Shown piece by piece: positions 56,843 to 64,000 of a stretch of DNA of 64,000 nucleotides. A program made the position numbers and the translations under genes. The notes beneath the pieces were generated by a model. It was not told the origin of the DNA, ran no database searches, and worked only from the letters and a program-made list of their open reading frames with translations. The DNA lies in contig QPMI01000177.1 of NCBI GenBank assembly GCA_004431415.1, positions 55,270-119,269 of the forward strand, written 5' to 3'. Numbering within the stretch: the first letter of the stretch is position 1; the number at the start of each line of letters is the position of its first letter. Source of the DNA: Cyanophora paradoxa. Taxonomy: Eukaryota > Glaucocystophyceae > Cyanophorales > Cyanophoraceae.

Positions 56843-57519
56843 CTAGGCGGCGGCGAACGCCTTGATGCAGACCTGGATGCCAACGGTCGTAATGCCGGCC
56901 GCGCGCGCGGCCTCGCGCGTCGAAGCGCCGCCCGCCTCCACCAACGCCGCCGCGGCGACAACGATCGGGCTCCTTCCCGAGTCTCGGTGCCGCTCCGCGT
57001 ACTCCCGCGCCGCCCGCAGGTCCGCCCCGTCCAGCCCACGCGCTGGGCGAGCGCGTCGACGTAGTCGGGCGCGCGGGGATGCGCCCGACGCCGCGGCGGC
57101 GGTGGATCGCGCGGACCATCCTGACGAGCGCCGCGCGGCGTGTGCGCAGGTCGGGGTGCCAGCCGAGCGCGTCGTCGACGGTGCGCGGGGCGCCGGCCGA
57201 GGCCGCCGCGTAGTAGAGCGCGCCGGCGACGATAATCTCGCTCTTCCTGCCCTCAGCAGCCCGCGGTCCGCCAGCAGCAGCCGCGCCTCGTGGACCGCCG
57301 CCTCGGCGAGGCCCAGCGCCGACGCTGCGCCCTCCAGGAGCCGCCCCATGCGGACCTCGGACCGCGAGGGCTCGCGGGGCGACGCGGGCGGGCTCTCGTC
57401 GGCCCCCGGCTTCTCGCTGCCCCCAGGGTCCCGACGACCGCCTCGGCCGCGCCGCAGGCATCGCACACCACGTCCCGTCGCGCGTCGTGACCAGCTGGCC
57501 CTCGCGGCACATGTTCCAC
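56843..57519 (-). pseudogene. TFIIB-like transcription factor, frameshifted
   Basis: Pieces in three frames line up in TFIIB order: a zinc-ribbon end (CREGQLVTTRDG, then DVVCDACGAAEAVVGTLG), a linker, the first cyclin fold (MGRLLEGAASALGLAEAAVH, then KSEIIVAGALYYAAASAGAP, RTVDDALGWHPDLRTRRAAL) and the second (LDGADLRAAREYAERHRDSG, SPIVVAAAALVEAGGASTRE, AARAAGITTVGIQVCIKAF) with a stop at 56843. TFIIB recruits RNA polymerase II to promoters. About three single-base shifts in ~670 bp break the frame, from pseudogene decay, unrecognised splicing or consensus errors in GC-rich DNA. It is short (about 220 residues against ~315 for TFIIB) and divergent. TFIIB-like genes also occur in large DNA viruses, but nothing here proves such an origin. 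Confidence 0.55.
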
Positions 57520-57804
57520 CCCGCTCAGCGAGTCGGTGCGCGCGCTGTCGATGTGCTGCGTATCAGGGGCGCGGTGGGGCGGCCGCAGTACCGCGACGGC
57601 GGCGGGCGAGGTCCTTTATGCGTTTGTCGGGACCGAGTCGCGCGAATCGGTCCTTTCTGTGGCGCTTGGGGGTACGGTGCGGGCTTCCCGTGGCGGGCGG
57701 CGTCGGCGCGCGGATCGACTTGCCGGGTGCGTGTGAGATGCCCGTGCACGGCCGCCCGATCCGAGCTCGACCTTTGCCGGATCTGTCGTTTCCGCCGTAG
57801 CGAA
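57520..57804. other. Spacer upstream of the TFIIB-like gene
   Basis: GC-rich, no recognised gene. It leads into the 192-bp tandem repeat. Confidence 0.4.
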
Positions 57805-58718
57805 ACCTTACGTACCCCTCTGTCTGCCCGCGCTCGCACCCTCGTCCCGTAATCGGCCGAGCGCTGCGCAGGGGCCGCTGCCGCCGAGGGTAGGGCGCGA
57901 TACCGGACGCTCACCTTGGTCCGTACCCCGCCCGCTCCGCCCCTCTCCCCCTTGCCCCCCCTGCACAGAGCTCGGCCGATCGCGGCTCGATGAGCGGCGG
58001 CGGCAGAGGTGAGTACCCCCTCTGCTTATTTTCTCGCACCCTCGCCCCGTAATCGGCCGAGCTCTGCGCAGGGGCCGCTGCCGCCAAGGCTGCGCGATGC
58101 CGGACGCTTCCTGATGCGTACCCCGCCCGCTCCGCCCTCTCCCCTTGCCCCCCTGCACAGAGCTCGGCCGATCGCGGCTCGATGAGCGGCGGCGGCAGAG
58201 GTGAGTACCCCTCTGCTTATTTTCTCGCACCCTCGCCCCGTAATCGGCCGAGCTCTGCGCAGGGGCCGCTGCCGCCAAGGCTGCGCGATGCCGGACGCTT
58301 CCTGATGCGTACCCCGCCCGCTCCGCCCTCTCCCCCTTGCCCCCCTGCACAGAGCTCGGCCGATCGCGGCTCGATGAGCGGCGGCGGCAGAGGTGATTAC
58401 CCCCTCTGCTTATTTTCTCGCACCCTCGTCCCGTAATCGGCCGAGCTCTGCGCAAGGGCCGCTGCCGCCAAGGGCTGCGCGATGCCGGACGCTTCCTGAT
58501 GCGTACCCCCGCCCGCTCCGCCCTCCTCTCTTCCTCCCCTGCACAGAGCTCGGCCGATCGCGGCTCTATGAGCGGCGGCGGCAGAGGTGCGTACCCCTCT
58601 GTCTATTCTCGCCCTCTCTCTCGCCCGGAATCGGCGAGCTCTGCGCAGGGGTGCTGCCGCCGAGGGTAGGGCGATGCCGGACGCTTCCTGATCCGTACCC
58701 CCGTCCGCTCCGCTCCCC

Positions 58719-58749
<31 letters not shown>

Positions 58750-58810
58750 TGCCCCCCCTGCACAGAGCTCGGCCGATCGCGGCTCTATGAGGCGACGGCG
58801 GCAGGGTACG
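57805..58810. repeat. Tandem repeat of ~192 bp, about five units, with intron-like segments
   Basis: CTGCACAGAGCTCGGCCGAT recurs at 57961, 58153, 58345, 58539 and 58758 (periods 192, 192, 194, 219). Read on the plus strand, each unit holds GT(GA)GTACCCC...GCGCAG and GTACCCC...TGCACAG segments separated by 46- and 40-base blocks, like intron-exon-intron-exon. The last unit is lengthened by a 29-base C run (58720-58748). Open frames on both strands follow the repeat and are not called as genes. Confidence 0.9.
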
Positions 58811-59199
58811 AAAATCCCCCAGGCACCCCGCAACCGCACGTCGATTGTTTGAAAGATAAAACAAAAACCATTCTTGATCACGAAAATGCCCTCACGCGCG
58901 CTCTGGGGCCGGCGCCGCGCGCGCCAAACTGCAGCGACTCTACTCGAGAGCCCCGCGTGCATCGAGCCCGTGCGTCCAGGAGCTCGAGCTGGCCCCCAAA
59001 GTTATGCGTAGAGCCGGAAACGAGAGCACGCGCGCGTGCGCGCATGTCAGTTCGATTCTCAGTCCCACACCGCACACAAAAACTCTACGCACTTTGAATG
59101 CGCTCGGCACAATATATTCTCTGCTCACGAGATCGCCGACAGAACTTTGCCGGCGGCAACGCGAATGTTGCCGGCGCGGAGCATCGTGAGGAAAAGGGG
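58811..59199. other. Spacer
   Basis: No recognised gene. It includes CGCGCGCGTGCGCGCATG near 59030. Confidence 0.4.
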
Positions 59200-59880
59200 A
59201 CTATCCGAGGACGACGCGCTCGTACAGGTCCAAGTGCAGAATCTCGGATCCCGCGCACGACAGCATCTCGTACCAGAGCTCCACGGGAAAGACGACGTAC
59301 GCCAGGTCGGAGGAGGTGGCCTGCGGGCCCTGGCCCTGGGCGCGCGAGGCCAAGGTCGCGTCGACGCGGTTCGCAAAGGCGCGCCCCAACACGTTCTGGA
59401 GTTCGATGAGACCGCCCGAGTACTGCGGACGCTCGCCGCGAACAGGCCCGTCGCGATGGGGCGGATGCGCTCCGCGGTCGGCCGGAGCTTCTGGAGCGCG
59501 TCGTCCGTCTCGCGCGCGGGGACCTCGCCGGCCTTGGCCTTGGTCGCGAGGGCCACGACGTCGCTGTCGTAGAGGTCGGCGTCCTCGGCGTCGTAGTTGT
59601 AGCGGAAAAAGTCGCTGACCAGCTCTCCCATGTCGATCAGGACGTTGCGACGGGGTGTTGCCAGGCTGGGCGGCGGCCATCCTTGTTCTCGGTTCTTGAC
59701 GATGTGAGAAAGAATGACCGCATCGCGCACCTGCTCGGCTTTTTGGGAGACCAGGGACCCTTTCGTCCGAATCGGGCCTTCAAGTTGCTGCGCTCAACCA
59801 ACTCGGTGCTCCAGAGGGTACCCCCTCGGCCCCCCGCCCCCCCCCGCCCCCTAGCCCCACCCTCGGGCCGCGCCATCTAC
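59200..59880 (-). pseudogene. Frameshifted gene of unknown function
   Basis: Coding-looking pieces in shifted frames: STELVERSNLKARFGRKGPW, VRDAVILSHIVKNREQGWPP, VLIDMGELVSDFFRYNYDAE, LYDSDVVALATKAKAGEVPA, LRPTAERIRPIATGLF, then GLIELQNVLGRAFANRVDAT, SDLAYVVFPVELWYEMLSCA, EILHLDLYERVVLG and a stop near 59201. I do not recognise the family. At least two one-base shifts separate the pieces. Same strand and same style of damage as the F-box gene next to it. Confidence 0.4.
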
Positions 59881-60011
59881 CACCACCCCCGCCCCGGCCC
59901 GGCCCCCCACCACGCAAAAAAAAACTGGTAACATTCAATAAGGACGATCCTATTGGACGAAAGGATCGGCGGCGCGGAGAGAAACGCGCACGGGAGCGCA
60001 CGGGCCGCCGA

Positions 60012-61731
60012 TCACACGTGCAGCGTCGGCTGCGGCTCGCCGGGGAAGAGCGTGAGCGTGTTGTTGTGCCGCTCGCCCTCGACGGTTGTAGTAGCGATCG
60101 TCCAGCCACTCGCGGGTCGGCCGAAACGTGTTGTGCTGCAGGTGGGTGCTGATCGACGCCGCAAACGGGCCGCCCTGACCCGCCAGCCTCCGATCCCCGA
60201 CCAGCGGATGTACCGGACGACGTTGAACGGCGCGGGGCGTCCTGGTCCGTCCCGACCGCGAGGCCGCCACCCCGTGCAGTCCGACGGCTCCCAGCGGCGG
60301 ATGGAGCGCGCCTCCAGCAGACCGCTGGCTCGGGCAGCTCGAAATACTCAGGTCGCGGGCGTAGGGCGTCACGGAGACCAGAAAAGGGCGATCGACGCTG
60401 GTCCCGTTGAGCTCAAACTGACCGGCGGCCTGGTAGATGAAGTTCCAGTCGCCGACGGGCGTGACGCATCGCCACGACTTGCCCTCGCAGGGCATGTGCA
60501 GCTCGACCATGGTGGGCGACCAGAGGCGCCACCGGCGAGGTAGTAGACGTACATGGACGCGCTCCGGATGCCGCCCACGTCCCGAGCCGCGTGGAGGAGC
60601 CAGTTTCTCGCCCAGACCGACGGCAAAGGCCTCTGCGGGCTCGGCGCCGCAGACGATCCACCAGCCCTGGCGCGCAGCGCCGCCGAGAGCCGCACCGACG
60701 CGATAAACTCGACAAAGGCCTCCTCGCGGGCGGCGGGCTCGTCGACGCTGCAGTCGTCCTCCATCCTGTCGACGTCGACATCGCCGCCGGCGTCGCCCAT
60801 CTCCAATCGCCCGCCTCCATACCGCTGCGCGCCACCTTGATCCGCACCAGCACGGCGTTGCCGCGCGCGTTCCACGTCAGGCTCGCGTCGCACTCGCGCA
60901 GGGCACGTCGCTCCAGTCGCCGAGGGCCGAGGGGTCCCGGAGCCGTCCACCTCGGCGAGCTCGTGGGAGAGCCGCGTGCGCGCCGCTGTCGAGCGCAGGG
61001 GGCCGCGTCGGCCGCGGGGCCGCGGCGGCGCCCTCTGCAGACTCGCCAGAGCCCACGAAGCGGACGAGGACGCGCCGCCCGCGGAGCCGCCGTCGCCGAC
61101 GACGCTGCAGATCGCGACGCGCGAGGCGTCGGGAGAGGGGCGGCACGCCACCACGCCGGCGACCGCCGCGCCGACGTCGACCGCCGAGACGCCGCCGTCG
61201 GCGGACCAGACGAGCCAGCCGCGCTCGCCGCCGAGCACAATCGTCCCGTCGCCGGCGATGGAGACGGAACCGCGGGCAAAGTCGTGAATGGGAAACCCGG
61301 CCGGGATCTGCAGGGCGTCGCCGAACCCGCCCGGCCGTAGCGGATGATGGCGCCTCGCGGGAGAGGTCCTCGGCCCCCGCCGCCGCCGCCGGGGGGAAGA
61401 GGATGCACACCCAGCGGCCCTCGCTCCCGGGCTCTGTCGGGAGGGCAAAGGTCGCGTCGAGGCCGCCGAGGCGCGACGGGATCGGGATCTCCGCCCCGTG
61501 ACCGCGCCCCGCGATGAGACGGAGGCGGGCGCCGCGCGGCGCGCCGGGCCCTCCGACGAGCAGGGCGAGCGCGTCGTCGACCGCGAGGGCGTCGAACCAG
61601 CCGCTCGAGACGCCCGAGGTGCCGAGCGCAAAGGAGCGGGACTGCTGGGAGACGGTGAGCATCTTGAGGCGGTCCTCGCGCCCGAGGTAGTGCAGGATTG
61701 CCTCGGACAGGTCGACCGGGAGGAGGTCCAT
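60012..61731 (-). pseudogene. F-box protein with propeller-like C-terminus, frameshifted
   Basis: The ATG at 61731 starts MDLLPVDLSEAILHYLGRED followed by RLKMLTVSQQSRSFALG, a clear F-box. The rest looks like a beta-propeller or kelch-type fold: GWFDALAVDDALALLVGGPG, LDATFALPTEPGSEGRWVCI, then in another frame FARGSVSIAGDGTIVLGGER, GWLVWSADGGVSAVDVGAAV, then LTWNARGNAVLVRIKVARSG, WRCVTPVGDWNFIYQAAGQF, ending TTVEGERHNNTLTLFPGEPQ and TGA at 60012. Several single-base frame changes break it. F-box proteins act with SKP1, and a SKP1-like gene lies ~10 kb away. The gene may be intact in the organism if these are sequence errors. Otherwise it is a pseudogene. Confidence 0.55.
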
Positions 61732-62099
61732 CCGCGTGCAGAAGTCGCTCTTGATGGGTTTCTTGACGGGTTTCTTGACGAGGCGGGGAGCGCGGCCGCG
61801 GTCATCGTCGTGGCGAGGTCTGCGTGGGGGTTCATCGTCGTGTAGAGTCCATGGCAGGTCGTGATCTGCGATGAGAAGAGGCAAAAAGAGTGAGCCAAGC
61901 GGCGCGGGGAGAGGAGTTTTATCGGCGCCGAGGGCCCGAATCAAGCGAAGCGGCGGCAGGCAAAAAAAGAGCCAAATTGGGAGAGCGCACAACGCGGCGG
62001 CGCGCTTTCAAACGACTCGCGCGGGGGAGGGGGCGCGGACCGCACATCGAATTTCGCATTCACGCAGGGGGAGCGGGGGTAGGTGCCGGGGCGGGGCGG

Positions 62100-64000
62100 A
62101 GGGGAAGGGCCAAGAGGGTACGCCAAAGTGCTGAAAGGTGGAGCGGGGTACGAAGAGGAGCATCTTCGCCCCGCACGAGCGCGGCCGCGGGCGACGCGCG
62201 GGCGCGCGAGGTCCTCGGGCAGGAGCCGCGCCGCGCCGTCCACGAAGAGGCTGATGCCGAGGTGTCGGAAGCCCGTGCGCGCCACGTCGATTCCGGACGA
62301 GGGGAGCGTGCGGCGCTCCTGGGGAGGTCCCGCGCAAAGATCGACGTGTACGCAAACCGACGCAGGGGTCCGGCCCCTCCCGCCCCTCCACGACGGGGCA
62401 CCACTCCGAGGCGCGCTGGGCGGGGGCGCCGGCGGCCTCGGCGAGGCGACCGAGGAGCCAGGTCACGTCCTCGGTGGGGAGGGCGGGAGACTCCTCCGCG
62501 GCGGGGAAGCCGAGGCCCTCCCGCGCCGCCCCGTCGTCCATCGCGAGGCGGCGCGCGCCAGGTCCCGCGCGCAGAGCGCCGCGACGTCGGGTCGGCGCCG
62601 GCGCCGAGGGGCGGCCGCGATCGGGGCGAGGGCCTCGGGGCCTCGGAGGCGGCGACGCGCGCCAGGACTCTGCGTAGGGCGACGCGCGGGTGGCCCCGTC
62701 CCCCTCCTCCTCCCCGTCGCCGGCCCCGCGCCAGCAGCGGGCGGCGTCCTCGCCGAGGACCGCGCGCGCGCCCCGGAGAAGAAGACCGCCGAGTGCACGC
62801 CCGACTTGAGGAGCCGGACGACGCGCTTCGCCGCGTCGCTCGGGCGGGGCGGGCCCCCGCCTCTGCCGGCGCGCCGGGGCGCCACCTCGCCGCCCTCGCG
62901 CCGCCGCCGCCCGCGCCCGCCGCCCGGAGCTTGGAATTTGGATCCTGGACGAGCGCGATCTGGAGGGAGCGCACGCCGGCCGCCAGGAGCGCCCGAGCGT
63001 CGCGTCGGGCGGGACGTCCCGCGGCCGTCCCGATCGCGCCCGTAGAGGCGCAGGCCGAGGAGGACGGTCTCGGGGTCGAAGCAGTAGCGCGTGCGCTTGA
63101 CGGTCCTGCGCGCGCCGCCCCGCACCACGCGCCGCGCGTCGGCCGCCGCGACGAGCACGCCGAGGCCCAGCTGCTCCGCGGCGTGGACGACGAGGTCGTG
63201 CAGGGGCGCCGCGCGCAGTCCCGATCGGGGAGGGGCGGCCCCCTTGTTGCGCTTCTCCGGGCGGAGGCACTCGAGCTGCCAGAGCTCGGCGCACTGCCAG
63301 CGGAGGGCGTCGGCGCGGTACGCGGCGATCGGCGAGTAGGGGATCGCGATCCGCTCCCACGCCGCGCGGCAGGCGTTTGCAAAGAGCCGCCCGAGGGGCC
63401 CGTCGGTAAAGATGCCACCCTCCTCGATCGCCTCGCCGAGCCCGCGCAGGCGCGCCGCGCCGCAGTCCTCCGGCCCCTCCCACGTCGCCCAGAAGAGGTA
63501 ACGGAGGCCGGCCGCGACGTCGCTCGCCGCCGCCGCCGCGCCGCCGCCGGGCGGGACGCGCGCGCCGAGCAGCTCAAAGAGCCGCAGGGCGCTCTCAAAG
63601 GGGCGGCGCCGCTCGCGGTGGTCCGGGAGGAGCGTCGCGCTCTCCTCGTCGGGGGCCGCCCCGAGGCGAGGTACGGAGGGTGTCGAGGGCGAACCGCTTG
63701 GAGAGGCGGAAGATCTCCGCCGGCGGGCTCTGCTCCGAGAGGCGGACCTCGGCGACGCCCACCTGCTCGGGCCGCAGCCCGAAGCGCGCGGCGGCCTTTT
63801 CGCGCTTCCAGGCGCGCCGCGCCGCGTCGGAGACCTCCACCGTGGGACGTCCCGTACTCCATGGCCCCCCGGATCGCCTTGGCGCAGTCGTAGCCCAGCA
63901 GCCCGGCGCGGCGACGATGGGAGGAGCCGCTCGCGCGCCTCGACCTCGGCCGCCAGGGGGACGGCAGAGTCCGAGTACCCCTCCGGCATCCAGGGAGGCC
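62100..64000 (-). pseudogene. Partial, frameshifted gene of unknown function, running off the window
   Basis: The 5' end lies beyond 64000. Coding-looking pieces in shifting frames: DAARRAWKREKAAARFGLRP, VAEVRLSEQSPPAEIFRLSK, RPFESALRLFELLGARVPPG, LRYLFWATWEGPEDCGAARL, IEEGGIFTDGPLGRLFANAC, AIPYSPIAAYRADALRWQCA, LHDLVVHAAEQLGLGVLVAA, RYCFDPETVLLGLRLYGRD, DAAKRVVRLLKSGVHSAVFF, ESPALPTEDVTWLLGRLAEA and ARTGFRHLGISLFVDGAARL near 62250. I recognise no family. The lower end near 62.1 kb is a guess. Confidence 0.4.

Noticed and set aside
57805-58810. CRISPR-like array
   Set aside because: The whole 192-bp unit is repeated with no unique spacers, and the genome is eukaryotic.
61890-63893. 667-residue plus-strand frame
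   Set aside because: Low-complexity Arg/Ala/Pro shadow. The minus strand has the amino-acid composition of a real protein.
50513-64000. Endogenous giant-virus or polinton block
   Set aside because: TFIIB-like, protease and recombinase genes would fit, but no capsid, packaging ATPase, polymerase B or virus-type helicase was seen, and the genes have spliceosomal-type introns. Kept only as a possibility for the 56.8-64 kb part.

Overview
This is a nuclear window from a GC-rich unicellular eukaryote. Genes are split by many short introns (about 49-65 nt where I could place both ends). Products include SCF-type ubiquitin parts, a soluble-adenylyl-cyclase-like protein, an EF-hand/WD40 protein of the axonemal WDR49/WDR64 type and a CUB protein with an (SP)n stalk. 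A flagellate microalga or related protist fits best. I cannot name the species. There is no sign of operons, ribosome binding sites or CRISPR.

Left part (1-12.6 kb): a RING plus pseudokinase gene with FxFG repeats (minus), an F-box gene (plus), a decayed Helitron replicase fragment broken by a Tc1/mariner-like MITE, a secreted or membrane-anchored CUB gene (minus), and a lone minus-strand ORF fragment. Middle-left (12.6-29.4 kb) is gene-poor. It holds a 139-bp tandem repeat, a 6-kb higher-order array of two alternating ~360-470-bp monomers with a ~970-bp insertion, a CACTA-like MITE, and an inverted, damaged copy of part of an RNase II gene.

Centre (29.4-46 kb) is the gene-dense core: the adenylyl-cyclase-like gene (plus), then the WDR49/64-like gene (minus) diverging from an RNB exoribonuclease gene (plus). 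A second CACTA-like MITE lies at 46.2 kb. Right part (47.7-64 kb): a multi-pass membrane protein and a SKP1-like gene (both minus), then a plus-strand cluster encoding a Ulp1/C48-type cysteine protease, a tyrosine recombinase with an acidic linker and a zinc-finger-like motif, and a GIY-YIG nuclease domain. This cluster is the best candidate for an undescribed mobile system. After it come minus-strand, repeatedly frameshifted genes: a TFIIB-like factor, an unknown, an F-box protein and a partial unknown, interrupted by a 192-bp tandem repeat.

Two themes cross the window. Homologous copies of repeats and genes often differ by clean insertions of 6-bp palindromes (GCTAGC, GTATAC, GATATC, AATATT and similar), as if a mutational process adds self-complementary hexamers. 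Many introns begin with GTACCCC rather than GTRAGT. Exon limits below were inferred by eye from reading frame, GT..AG ends and family similarity. Gene ends are therefore less certain than the domain calls.
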